Shown: positions 10,895 through 23,094, numbered from the stretch's first letter. The stretch is DNA of 64,000 bases from Megascapheus bottae (GCA_024803745.1 JANJXV010000194.1:372001-436000); one strand, 5' to 3'. Numbers and translations are program-made. Notes: generated by a model from the sequence alone, not told the origin.

Positions 10895-13474
10895 AATTGG
10901 CTCTCTGAACAACCGGTATGGGTCGAACAGTGGCCTCTTTCACTAGAAAAGATCATTGCAGTACAACAGCTGGTACAGGAACAGCTGGACTTGGAACATG
11001 TGGCCCCTTCTAACTCTCCATGGAATTCTCCAATTTTTGTTATAAAGAAAAAAATCAGGTAAATGGAGGCTGTTACACGATTTGAGAAAAGTCAATGCCA
11101 CTATGGAACTGATGGGGGCCCTACAGCCTGGCTTGCCTTCACCCATGGCAATCCCAAAGGATACTTATAAGATTATTATAGATTTGAAGGATTGTTTCTA
11201 TACTATACCCCTGGCGCCTCAAGACTGTAAGCGCTTTGCCTTCAGCGTCCCCTCTGTTAATTTTAAAGAACCCATGAAGCGATATCACTGGCTTGTGCTC
11301 CCACAAGGCATGGCAAATAGCCCAACTTTATGTCAAAGTTTTGTAGCTAGAGCAATTTCTTCCACTCGTGAAAAATTTTCTTCTGTTTATATTGTTCATT
11401 ATATGGATGACATCTTGTTGGCTTGTTCTGACCCTATCGTCGTACGACAAGCCTTTGGACAACTAAAGCAAGATCTGAGCCTCTTTGGCCTTATAATAGC
11501 AGCTGAAAAGGTTCAGGAACATCCCCCTTTTACATATCTAGGCCATATATTAGGCCCACACTATTTTAAAAGCCAAAAAATACAATTAAAAACTTCACAC
11601 TTAAGAACTCTTCATGATTTTCAGCAATTCTTAGGAGATAAAAATTGGCTTCGGCCTTATCTAAAGCTCTCCACAGGAGAGTTAAAACCCCTCTTTGATC
11701 TCTTAGAAGGAGATACCAACCCTACATCCTTGCGCGAATTAAATCCTGACGCCAGGAGGGCCATCCAAATTGTAGAAAAGGCAATTTCCTAAGCACAACT
11801 GACCTATTGTGACTATTCTAAACCATGGGGAGTTTACATTTTAGCTACTTCTCACTCCCCAACTGCTGTATTGTGGCAGGATGGCCCACTTTTATGGCTT
11901 TATCTACCATCAACACCCGGCAAAGTGCTGACCCCCTACTACGAATTGGTAGCTAATCTGATACATATGTGCCGAGTGGATTCCCGTAAATATTTAGGTC
12001 AGGAACCTCATTTTATCTGTGTCCCATATAATCTACAACAACAAGATTGGCTATTCGCCCATTGCGATTCTTGGGCCATTGCTTGGGCCAATTATATGGG
12101 GAAAATTTTGCATCACTACCCGTCTAACAAACTTCTCCAATTTGCTGCGTGTCATACGTTTCTATTTCCTTCCATAGTACAGGCCTCACCTTTATCTTCT
12201 GCTGCTTTGGTATTTACAGATGGATCCTCTAATGGAACGGCTGCTTTGACCATTAATGGGAAAACTCAATCTTGGGTTACGGGTTTTTCCTCCGCCCAAG
12301 AGGTGGAATTAGAGGCTGTTTTACAAGCACTCGTCCTGTTACAAGACGAGCCCTTTAACTTATACTCAGACAGTCAATATGTAATTCGTGCTCTTCAAGT
12401 CATAGAAACTGTTCCCTTTATTGGAACTACTAACTCCACTATTCACACCCAATTTCGCCAAGTACAAACTTTGCTTTGTTCTCGCAACCACCCCTGTTTT
12501 TTTGGCTTTGTTCGAGCTCACACTAATCTTCCTGGCCCTTTAAGTGAGGGCAATGCGGTTACCTACTCCGCCACCAGAGTTTACTTAACTCAGGTTGAAC
12601 TTGCTAAGCAGTCACATGCCATCCATCATCAAAACAGTCGAGCCTTGCGCCGACAGTTTAAATTATCTAGAGAAGCAGCACGACAAATAGTTAAGACTTG
12701 CTCCAACTGTGTCCCTTTTTCACCAGCCCCCCATTTAGGCATAAATCCACGAGGACTGCTTTCTAATCACATTTGGCAGATGGATGTCACACATGTTCCA
12801 TCATTTGGCCGATTAAAATATGTTCATGTTACTGTAGATACTTATTCTAATTTTATCTTGGCCAACCCCTTGCTGGGGAAGCCACTAAACATTGTATCTC
12901 TCACTGCATTCGATGCTTTGCTGAGATGGGGATTCCCTCGCAAATAAAAACAGATAATGGCCCTGGCTATGCAAGCCGAGCATTTCAATCCTTCTGCCAT
13001 TCCTATAATATCACTCATATTACAGGCATTCCTTACAATCCTCAAGGTCAAGGCATCGTGGAGAGAGCTAATGGATTATTAAAACATCAAATTGCTAAAA
13101 TACAGAAAGGAGAGTCATATCCCGCTACCCCTGTGAATATACTTAATCATGCCTTATTTGTTTTAAATTTTTTGAATTTGGATTCAAATAATTTATCTGC
13201 TGCTCAGCGATTCTGGGAAAAAAGAGCACAGCATCCTTTTGCCTTAGTAAAGTGGAAGGATCCCCTAACTGGTGATTGGCATGGACCCGATCCTGTTCTA
13301 ACCTGGGGTCGAGGGCATGTATGTGTTTTTTCACAAGGAGAAAATGACGCCCGCTGGATGCCTGAACGCTGCGTTCGGATCGTGGAGAGTGACAGTGGCC
13401 ATCCAAGCAGCGACTCACTGGGCCTACACCCCCAACCCTCCAGTGGTGCATCCTGCGACGTGGGAAAGACCTGA
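10895..13474 (+). pseudogene. pol: Provirus pol remnant (RT, RNase H, integrase)
   Basis: RT begins in the protease frame and breaks at an A-run at 11,048-11,054. It continues in the frame of 11,082-11,792 with motif A (IIDLKDCF) and catalytic YMDD at 11,400-11,411. A TAA at 11,790-11,792 interrupts it. RNase H follows in the same frame (FTDGSSNG, ELEAVLQAL, YSDSQY), but the usual last catalytic Asp is Tyr at 12,564-12,566. Integrase shows the HHCC knuckle at about 12,615-12,710, catalytic Asp in QMDVTH and TVDTY, a frame break near 12,865-12,900, and the Asp/Glu of KTDNGP and GIVERAN spaced 35 residues apart. The stop is at 13,472-13,474. Confidence 0.93.
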
Positions 13475-15540
13475 GTTATTTGTGCATGTCAGTTGGGACT
13501 GCTACTGATCCACTTGTTCCACACATTCATATGAGCTGTGTTTCTCCTCCTTTTACTATTATGTAGGGACCTTTTAACATATTTATTGACTCTACACAAT
13601 TTAATATGTGACATGATTTTGTCTTTAACAGCCCTCTTCTTAATAACCTTTTTTGTAAAAGATGCCCAGGTGAAAAGCAAAGGCCTCCAGAGGTAAGTAG
13701 AAGTCGGCCGACCCCCTTGTATGTCTGCGTTTTATTTTATTTTATTTTTGTTTGTTTGTTTGAAAAGGTGCACTGTGGGCCTAAAACAGAGGCCTGGGTG
13801 GTCAAGGGACGCCTTGACCCCCCCTCCCCTTCTGAGTTTCTTGTCGATAACAAGGCATACCTGAGAGTCCCACCAGCAAGACATGTCTAAATCTAAAAAT
13901 AACTGTTTGGTGGAAACATTCATTTGAGCTCATATTTTTTTGTGTGTGTTAAGTGTATCTGATTGAGTCCAATTTTCTTGTTATATGTCAATGTCTGATT
14001 ATTTAAAAGTCTCCGTTTCTCTGTCCTGTTCGTGTTACATATTTTTCCTTGTCCAGTTTTGTCTTTAAAATTGGTACCATTTCTAAGTATGGATCCTTAT
14101 GGTTTTTCTGTGCGTACTCAAGCACACATCCTTGTTATTTATTTGAACATCTCTGGGCCTAGCATGGCCGCTCCCCCATGTCTGCAGTTGTAACAAGCCC
14201 TGGAAAAATAAATTCCAGCTAAGTTGCCTTGCAAAATGTTTTGTTTTGAACCTGGTTCTCACCTGTAAGAGTAAAATTGGCAAAACTCTCTTGACACAAA
14301 CTTTCGGAAATTGAACGGCCGATATTAATTTTGCATGCTTTATGATCTTTGAGTATGAATGTGTGTGAATGAGTGAGTGAATATGTTCAAGTTTAAATTG
14401 TCAGCATGCTGTATAAAACAATGGATAAATTTATACTTAAACACAAAGACAATTGGGTAAATCTAAGCTTAAAACTTCAACAAAAATATTAGGTTTGAAT
14501 GTTTTACAATGTCTCAAAGAATTATTGTGTTGTCTTAAAGAAAAACTGGTAAATATTTTTCTAGATCCTGAAATCTGCATTTTATTGCAGGGCATACAGC
14601 TGTATACATTGTAAACATTGTATCCTGTTCAGCCCAGAGGTGTTAGGGAATTTGGGATTTATTACTTTAAGTTAAAGTTTGGAAACATGTATTAGAGATT
14701 TAAATGTAAAATTGTTCATTAACGTCAGAAATTTTGCCTGTCCTTTCTTGCAAACTGACACTAGAAATCTGATGGTAAAATGTGGATAATGTGATTAGTA
14801 TTTTAAAGGAATGTTTAAAGGTTTATCTCCATGCTATTGGGTGTATTTTAAAAAAGGAGAGGAAACTAAGTCCAGACTTAGACTTTTGGTGCACTGATGT
14901 CTATAGTTCTTGAATTAGGGAAAAACTGTTATTTGAGTTTAAACTGTTGTTGGAGTTCTAGACAGTAATCTAAACTGCAAAAGAGCCCTTTTTTCTAAAA
15001 GGCAAGAGGAGTGCCTTGAGCCTTAGGGGGCCTGAAGGCAGAAGGAGTTCTTTGTGCCCTTAAAGGTTTTTCAATTGCAAATAAAGGCTAAGGTGTTAAT
15101 TGTTTAAGCCAGTATCAGTAAAAGTTATTAAGGACATTGGAAATGGGTTTCTAAACAATATTTGAAAGTGAAGTTGTCTTAAATGTTTAAAGAAAGAGAA
15201 AAAAGGAAAATTAGGACTACCAAAGTAATTGCTTAATTGCTATTTCAGCTTGCTCTTGTAAGTTACCTTATAGCAACTTCAGGCTAGCCCATGGAGAAGG
15301 ACAGCAATCCTTATTCAGATATAACTTTGGCTTTGACCAGGTTCTAGGTAAGCTCATGCTTAGAGACTATTCCTGTGTTGACCACCTTGTTGCTTTAATT
15401 GGAGTAACGTGGTCTTTTGTAGGACTCATTGATCTGAAAGCCTCAGCTTTGAGCCTGCCCGGGCAAAGCAAAGTCCCTGTGAGACTGTGGTGTCTAATCT
15501 GCCAGCAGGATGCTGGGACAGAGTTGCTTTGGAGCTTGAA

Positions 15541-15680
15541 GTGGCCGAGTGCTAGCTCTGAGCTGAAAAGCTGGGGGGAAGCACTCAAGCACCAAGCTCG
15601 GGATTCATAGTGGTAGGGTGCTAGCCTTGAGCTGGAGAGCTGAGAGACAGTGCCCAGGCCCCGAGTTCAAGTACAGCAAC
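15541..15680 (+). repeat. Two tandem tRNA-SINE-like monomers inside the provirus
   Basis: Two ~70-bp units, at 15,541-15,608 and 15,609-15,680, each carry a gctag...ttgagctg-type core like the second half of the local composite SINE. They lie between pol and the 3' LTR, so they were either inserted after integration or carried in by the virus. Confidence 0.6.
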
Positions 15681-16420
15681 CAACAAAGTGAAATGCCAAT
15701 GGCATGTTTATCCCTGTGTGGAGAGACACTACTGGGACACGAAAGCCTCTGCTTGGATGGCAGAGTTGGTGTCAGATCTTAGTCACTTGTGCTTGGCCAA
15801 TCAAATTAATCAGAGCCGGGAGGTCATAGAATAGTTTGTAGAATAGTTTGTAGCCTTACAAATGCCCGTGCCTTTCATAACTGGGCAGGAACTTGTCAAT
15901 CTTCTGTGATAGTGGGTAGTTTAAAGTCCTAATTGAGCAAAATTTTTATTTTTTAATTTTGACACCAGCCACAAATTCAGGAAAAGTTTGTGGATCTGAG
16001 GCTTGTGTCTCTATTAATCTGTTTAGATCTGACAACTGAAGCATTGTTAAGGTTGCAGAAATTTAGTTCCCCAGACAATCAAGAAAAAGCCTTTGCAAAT
16101 GGGTGCTAGGTAAGCTACACTATTGTAGCCAAGGATGGTTTGTGCAGTTGTTGAATGTCAAGTATGATCTCTAGTTTCGAGTAGATTGTTGTTCCTGGTG
16201 TCTAATCCTTGCAACCCCTTGATAAAACAGGCTGGGCTTCTTAAGGTCCCTGGTCAAGCGCGGAGACGGCGGCCCTGAGTCAGCTTGAAGAAATCACGGA
16301 AGTTGAATCTCCGCCCATCAAATCTCCGTTGGACCAAGGGACCAAAGTCATTTTTGGAAAATGTGACAGGATAAATTATGGGTATAGAAAACAGGAAAAA
16401 TTGCACTTGTGTTTCTTTTA

Positions 16421-16437
16421 AAATAAAAAACGGGGGA
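16421..16437 (+). promoter_or_regulatory. Polypurine tract
   Basis: A purine-rich run, mostly A and ending in cggggga, directly precedes the 3' LTR (aca, then tgttggg). This is the expected plus-strand primer site. A single T and a C interrupt the purines. Confidence 0.75.
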
Positions 16438-16439
16438 CA

Positions 16440-16742
16440 TGTTGGGAGCCAGAGTGGAATCAAACTTGCATCAGATGATATTGTCTTATTGCTTTCTGGC
16501 CCTATTCTATGTAAATGACCTGAGAATTACCATATGAATGTAACACCTGGAGGTTCCCTGGGTCAGGAGGAGGGAAGAAGGGGGAGTGGAAAATAAACGC
16601 GGGAGTCTCGGCAGTCTTTGCCTGGACTGCGGACATTCCGGACCCGGTGTGTCTGTCTCTCTTCTTTTTCTTCCTAGTCCTTGTCCCCTATTTCAGGAAC
16701 CCCAATCTGCGAACCCTGGTTTGCTGCCGGTTGGCCCCGGCA
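16440..16742 (+). repeat. Provirus 3' LTR (303 bp)
   Basis: It has the same termini as the 5' LTR. Relative to it, this copy lacks 11 bp and about 6 bp near its start (around 16,466-16,480). It also differs at three single bases in the rest. The AATAAA hexamer is retained at about 16,592. Confidence 0.95.
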
Positions 16743-17500
16743 AGCTATGGCTTACTCCATTATTTCTTTCTTTATATTTTCACATTTTCCATTGATGATG
16801 TTTATCAATTGCATTTGTGTAGCACTTGGAAGACTCTCCTCCAGATTTGCCAGTGAGTGTTCCATTGTCTATTTACATTGGGTGGGGGATGTTGTTTCTT
16901 GATTTCATATTTTTCTTGAGTTTCTTGTTCTGCCCATTTGAAAATGGGAGCAAGATTACTACTAAATACGATTATAGTTTTTCAGATATAAACAACCTAG
17001 ACTTCTGTAGCTGGCAGACTCTAGATGTTCACAAGTTTTGATTGGTATTATCACTCCTTCTTTTTGTGCACTTACAGACCAGCCTAATACAACCACTGAT
17101 AAGCGATTTATACCCAAAACAATAAGCCTCTCAATCCAATCTCTATTGTCTTTAAGTCCCTCTGAGCCTAGAGAATAATTAACCACCTACATACACAATA
17201 TTGCTCAACAGCCATCAAGTGTAGATCCGTACAGTAAAAGGGTTGAAAGACGAGCAGAGGTCCAGAGATAGAAAAAAAGAATGAGAGAGGTCAGGGGAGG
17301 TACAAGAGGATTAACGTAGGAGTGTAAGAATATTGTAGTAATGAAGAAAAGGTATAGCATAAGGATAACTGACATAAGTTGGTAAGTAGGTAGCATATTT
17401 GAGTACAAAGTTTGGAAAGTATTAGAATAAAACTTATGTGTTGCTGCACGACTAGCTTTTAGCCCAACCAGTGGCCTCACAGTGGACCATGGGATGGATC
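16743..17500 (-). mobile_element. L1-1, 5' part (right of the provirus)
   Basis: This is the continuation of L1-1: agctat target repeat at 16,743-16,748, the ORF1 N-terminal region with its start codon at 16,937, and about 560 bp of 5'UTR. It ends at the spacer boundary near 17,500. The short open frames in the UTR are not conserved as genes. Confidence 0.9.
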
Positions 17501-18870
17501 TGTTTTTCTTGTCTACGTTGAGGGAAAGGGGTATTTCACAAGATGCAGAAGCGAAGATTTCAGAAGCAAATGCTGTGAGTGAATTAGCTCGTAAAAAGCA
17601 TTTTTATTTTCTTTTATCTTTCTGCCAGTCTTGGGGCTTGAATTCAGGGCCTGAGCACTGTCCTCAGGTATTCTCAAGTCTAGCCCTCTGCCACTTGAGC
17701 CACAGTGCCACATCTAGATTTTCTATCTATGTGATACTGAGCAATCAAACCCAGATCTTCATGGATGTTAGGAAATCACTCTACCACTATGCCAAACTGT
17801 CAACCCAGACGTAGTAATTATAAAGTCATCATCATCATCATCATATCCAAATATCTTTTCTCCTACAAAGAATGAACACTTAACTGTGTCTAATGCTTTT
17901 TTTTAATTTCACTAATTCTTCTGTGTTTTTCCCTCTTGCATTTTTTACAGTTGACAGCAAAGCTAATCATCAGGAAAAAATTGATTAGGATACAGAAACC
18001 TAATAATATCCTAGTAGATTGACGTCAAAAATATGTGCAAGATGCCCTGTGTGTTTGACCTAGTGGTACAGTACTTGGCTAACAAGCAAAAAGACTCAGG
18101 TTTGATTCCTCATTACCACATTCATAGAAAACGCTGCAAGTGGTGCTGTGGCTCGGTGGGACAGCTAAAGCCTAAAGAAAGCCCAAGAACAATGTTCACA
18201 CTCTGAGGTCAAGTCCCAAGACTAGCAAAAACAAAAAAAAATTCGACAAGGGGCAAAATGCAGGCAGAGAAGGCACTGTGAAGCAAATGTTTTGTAAAGG
18301 ATGAGGGCAATATTGACCCTTAAGTTTGGATCTTACCTAAGAAAAGCTCCTTGAGCCTGAGACCAGACTGGTAGTTGGGCCTAGTGGAAGACATTGGGAT
18401 TGGACAAATAAGGTGTGCTGTTTACTACATCCACATGTATATTGTGAGATTGGAGGAGAGATTCAGCCTCCAGTATGTCTTTGGTGAGGTCTTCTGTGAG
18501 CAAGGATCTTTGGTCATTGGGCCCTGAAAGGTGACCCTGCCTCCCTCACAATGGAACAGAAATGGAACCCTGGTAACCAAGCCACTGTAACTAACAACCA
18601 GCTCAAGCCAGCTCACTTGGCCTGTGGCTCAGTAGGAAGAAAGATGTTGCTGTGCTGTTGCCAAAGGTCAGGAAACTCGAGTCTCAGGCATGGAAGTTGT
18701 GGATGTCTTTCTCGAAGATGTACATGCTAGATCATTGCCAAGCCACAAATCCAGTATAACAGAACTTTCTCTAAGAAGAAGGCCAGGAAAATCCAGGGCA
18801 ACCAGATGAGGTAAATTTCTAAGAAGAAATGTATTTGACCCCATCATCCTCCCCACACACTACAACTTTC
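17501..18870. repeat. Spacer segment, copy b
   Basis: This is the second direct copy of the ~1.37-kb spacer, with a minus SINE at about 17,600-17,815 and a plus SINE at about 18,050-18,245. It carries an extra (atc) repeat unit near 17,830-17,842 compared with the other copies. Confidence 0.85.
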
Positions 18871-19259
18871 TTTTTTTTAATTTGTTTATTGTAATTAGTA
18901 AAAGGGTTAGATGATATTTGCCAGATAGAAGGTGCATTAAGTCACATACATTGATACCCTTTCACATGTCTTGGTACCCATTTCCCTCCAAACCCACACC
19001 CCCCACCCGTCTTGGTTTTCCCCCCTTCCCTATCAAATTTCAAATATCCAAATACAAATAAATTCAATATATCAGATAACAAAGTGAGATACTATACCAA
19101 TATGGGATAACCAAGAGACAGCAAACGAGATGAGAGACAACATAGTACATTAAGGACAACAATCATTCATTATATGGCTTTTGTGTCAATATCCTCGAGG
19201 TCCTTTCAATTAGCTTCACATTATATGGCCTTATATATGGCCTTTTGCTCTGTTGCAAA

Positions 19260-22200
19260 TCTCTGCTAGTAGAGCCCAAGGTTTCTACTGATTATGACGA
19301 ATGAGGGAAACCACTGAGCCTAAGTTCCTTTGAGTCTGGCTTACTTCACTTAATATGATTTGTTCTAAGTCTTTCCATTTCCTAACAAATGGGGCGATGT
19401 CATTCTTTCTGACAGCAGCATAGAATTCCATTGTGTACAAATACTACAACTTGTTGATCCACTCATCAACTGAGGGACATCTGGGTTGGTTCCATATCTT
19501 TGCTATGGTGAATAGTGCTGCAATGAACATTGTTGTGGTAGTGGGTTTAGTATGCCCTTGTTTCTGGATTGTTGGGTACATGCCAAGTAGTGGAATTGCT
19601 GGGTCATAGGGGAGTTCTATGTTTAGCCTTTTGAGGCACTGCCGCACTGCTTTCCATAGTGGTTGAACGAGTTTGCACTCCCACCAACAGTGTAGTAGTG
19701 ATCCCTCCTGGCCACATCCCCTCCAGCATCTGTTGTCATTCGTTTTCCTGATCCTGGCCATTCTAACTGGAGTGAGGTGGAATCTTAGACTTGTTTTGAT
19801 TTGCATTTCTTTTATGACCAGAGATGTGGAGCATTTCTTCATGTGTCTATAGGCCATTTTTGTTTCTTCTTCAGAGAAGACTCTCTTTAAGTCTTTGGCC
19901 CATTTTTAATGGGATGGGTGTTACTTTGGAGGTTAGTTTTGGAGTGATTCAATTTTTTGAGTTGTTGATATATTTTAGATATGAGGCCTTTGTCCGTTGT
20001 TTGCAATCCCACTCTGTAGGCTTCCTGATTAGTTTACTAGCTATATCCGTTGCCATACAAAAGCTCTGCAGTTTAATGCAGTCCCACTTACCTAGCCTTT
20101 CTCTGATTTGTTGTGATTCTTGGTCCTTATTAAGAAAGTTTCGACCTGTGCCAAGGAGGCCTAGTGTATCACCTATTCCTTCCTGTAAACTTTTCAGTGT
20201 GTCAGTTTTACCTCCAGGTCTTTGATCCATTTGGAGTTAATTCTAGTGCAAGGTGACAAAGAAGGATCCAACTTTAGTTTTCTGCAGGTGCTTAACCAGT
20301 TCTGCCAGCACAACTTGTTGAAGAGGCTATCTTTCTTCCATTCTATTTTTTTGGCTCCCTTGTCAAAGATTAGGTGGCCATAGGTCTGTGGTTTAATATC
20401 TGGGTCCGCAGTTCTATTCCATTGGGCTTCAGGCCTGTTCTTGTGCCAGTACCAAGCTGTTTTGAGAAATATTGCTCTGAAATAGAGTCTAAAGTTTGGA
20501 ATTGAAATTCCTCCAGCGCTGTTCTTTCTGCTAAGAAGTGTTTTTGCTATGCGGGGTCTTTTATTATTCCATATGAAATTTTGAATTGCCTCTTCTATTT
20601 CTTTAAAGAATGACATTGGGATGTTGATGGGTATTGCATTGAATTTATAGATAGCCCTTGGGAAGATTGTCATTTTCACAGTGTTGATTCTTCCAATCCA
20701 GGAGCATGGGAGGTTTTTCCATTTCCTTAGTTCTGCTTTAATTTCCTTTTTTAGGGTTTTAAAGTTTTCATCTAAACGGTCCTTTACATTCTTAGTTAAG
20801 CTAATTGCTAGGTACTTTATTTTCTTTGAGGCTATTGTGAAAGGAGTTTCTTTCCTGATTATTGCCTCGTTCCTCTCACTGTTGGCGTAAAGGAAGGCAG
20901 TTGATTTGTGAGGGTTGATTTTATGGCCTGCTACCCTTCCAAAGCTTTGTTCAGCTCAAGGAGCTTGGGAGTAGAGTCTATAGGATTCTTTAAATACAGA
21001 ATCATGTCAATTGCAAAGAGGGATAGTTTTATTTCCTCTTTTTCTACTTGGATCCCCTTTATGCTTGCTTCTTGCCTTATTACACCGCCTAGGAATTCTA
21101 GTACTATGTTAAAAAGGAGTGGAGAGAGTGGGCATCCTTGTCTCGTTCCTGATTTTAGAGGGAATGGCTTTAGATTTTCACCATTAGGTATAATACTAGC
21201 AGTGGGTTTCTCATACACAGCCTTTATTACATTGAGAAATGTTCCATGGATTCCTAGTTTCTCCACATCTTTTAGCATAAAGGGGTTTTGGATCTTGTCA
21301 AATGCCTTTTCCGCATCTATTGAGAAAATCTTGTGATTTTCGTCCTTGCTTCTGTTGATGTGTTGAATTATATTAATTGATTTGTGTATGTTGAACCAGC
21401 TTTGCCTCCCTGTGATGAATCCAATTTGATCATAGTGAATAATTTTTTTAATGAGTTGTTGTAGACGGTTGGCCAATATTTTGTTGAGAAGTTTTGCATC
21501 GATGTTCATCAAAGAAATGGGTCTATAGTTCTCTTTCTTTGATGAATCTCTGCCTGGTTTGGGGATGAGGGATATGCTGGCTTCACAGAATGAGTTTGGT
21601 AAAGAACCTTCATTTTCAATTTCGTTGAAGAGCTTGAGGAGTATTGGTGTGAGCTCTGCTTTGAAGAACTTATAGAATTCAGCTGTGAATCCATCTGGCC
21701 CTGGACTCTTTTTAAGTGGAAGTTGTCTAATTTCCATTTCTATTTCAGAGCTTGAAATAATCCTGTTGAGTTGGGTTAGCTCTTCTGGGTTCACTGTGGG
21801 TATGTTAATATTGTCTAGGAATTCATCCATTTCTTCTAGATTCTCAAATTTGTTGGCGTAAAGGTTTGAGAAGTATTCCCTCATGATATTCTGGATCTTG
21901 GTAATTTCAGTCGTGGTATTACCATTTTCATCTGCGATTTTGTTTATTTCGATATGCTCTCTTCTTTTTTTTGGTAAGATTTGCTAAGGGGTTGTCAATT
22001 TTATTAATTCTTTCAAAGAACAATGTCCTTGTTTTGTTGATTCTTTCTATAGTTTTCTTTTATTCCAAATCATTTCATTCTGCTTTGATTTTAATAATTT
22101 GCTTTCTCCTAATGGGTTTAGGGTTGGTTTGTTGCTCTTTTTCCAGGAGGTTAAGGTGAGATATTAACTAGTTTTGTTGCCATTTTTCCAACTTGCTGTT

Positions 22201-23094
22201 GTAGGCACTCAGCGCTATAAATTTTCCTCTGAGTACTGCCTTTGTTGTGTCCCTAAGGAGTTGATATTTGTGTGCTCCTTATTGTTAAATTTCATAAACA
22301 GTTGGATATCTGTTTTGATTTCTTCGATAACCCATTGTATTTGATTCAACAAGGTGTTGTTCAGTCCCCATGAGTTACAGGGTTTTCGTTCCAATTTGAT
22401 GCCTTTATCATCTGAGAGTGTGCATGGAATAATTTCAGTGTTTCTGAATCTGTCCAGGTGTGTTTTATGGCCTAAGATGTGGTCTATTTTGGAAAATGTT
22501 CCATGTGCTACTGAGCAAAACGTATATTGTGTTGTTACTGGGTGGTATATTCTGCAGATGTCTGTTAGATCTAGTTGGTCTATATAGTTGTTCACTTCTA
22601 AGGTTTCCCTGTTGAGTTTTTGCCTTGTTGATGTGTCCATAGGTGAGAGTGGTGTGTTAAACTCACCAACAATCACTGTATTTCGATCTATGTATGGTTT
22701 CAGTGTAAGTAAAGTTTGCTTGATGAAGTTTGGAGCTCCAGGATTGGGTGTGTAAATATTTAGGATTGTTATGTCTTCCGGGAGGAAAGATCCCTTTAGT
22801 AGTATGTAGTAACCTTCTTTGTCTTTTCTTACTAATTTTAGTTTGAAGTCTATTGTATCTGATATGAGGATGGCAACTCTAGCCTGTTTACGGGGGCAGT
22901 TAGCTTGATAGAGTTTATTCCAACCTCTCACTTTCAAAAGATGATTGTTTTTGGGTAAGATGTGTCTCTTGAAGTCAGCAGAACGATGGCTCTTGCTTTT
23001 TGATCCAACTAGACAACCTATGCCGTTTAATTGGAGAGTTAAGTCCATTGATATTGAGAGTTAGGATTGAGAGATATTTATTAGTTCCTACCAT
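19260..23094 (-). pseudogene. ORF2: L1-2 ORF2 remnant
   Basis: The start codon is at 23,094. The frame breaks at the same place as in the other copies. The endonuclease is open at 22,215-23,048. The longest RT piece in the window, 20,931-21,884 (317 codons), reads through [21 protein letters not shown] and [10 protein letters not shown]. Its catalytic motif is FAID instead of FADD, which by itself would inactivate polymerisation. C-terminal parts are at 20,194-20,679 and 19,444-19,857. Confidence 0.9.

Larger units (their letters stand above)
13475..16439. other. Provirus 3' region without a recognisable env
   Basis: About 2.96 kb lies between the pol stop and the 3' LTR, where env belongs. 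I find no env-like motifs and no long open frame. The sequence is A/T-rich, with a donor-like aggtaagt near 13,691, an AATAAA near 14,206-14,211, two SINE-like monomers at 15,541-15,680, and a CpG-rich patch at about 16,255-16,330. It may be a decayed env, captured host DNA, or both. Confidence 0.6.
7770..16742 (+). mobile_element. Class II (betaretrovirus-like) endogenous provirus, defective
   Basis: This is a complete LTR-to-LTR insertion of 8,973 bp on the plus strand inside L1-1 ORF1. The order is 5' LTR, Lys-type PBS, leader, gag, dUTPase plus protease with G-patch, RT-RNase H-integrase, a ~2.96-kb region with no recognisable gene, a polypurine tract and the 3' LTR. The dUTPase-protease-G-patch order and the GGGAAAC slip site point to a betaretrovirus-like lineage. 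At least five frame breaks or stops in gag-pol and the lack of env make it defective. The LTRs differ by about three substitutions and two small deletions, so the insertion is fairly recent. Confidence 0.95.

Noticed and set aside
7770..16742. Assignment of the provirus to classical IAP
   Set aside because: LTR size fits, but the primer site is Lys-type instead of Phe-type. I left it as class II, betaretrovirus-like.
2500..17500. 3' transduction as the source of the spacer
   Set aside because: A transduced flank would end in a second A-tail on the minus strand. Instead the spacer runs straight into the next L1 5' end.
17482..17814. A 110-codon frame recurring in the spacer copies (also at 52,633 and 60,049)
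   Set aside because: It recurs because the spacer is duplicated. Half of it is translated SINE, and the version in copy a is truncated. No sign of selection.
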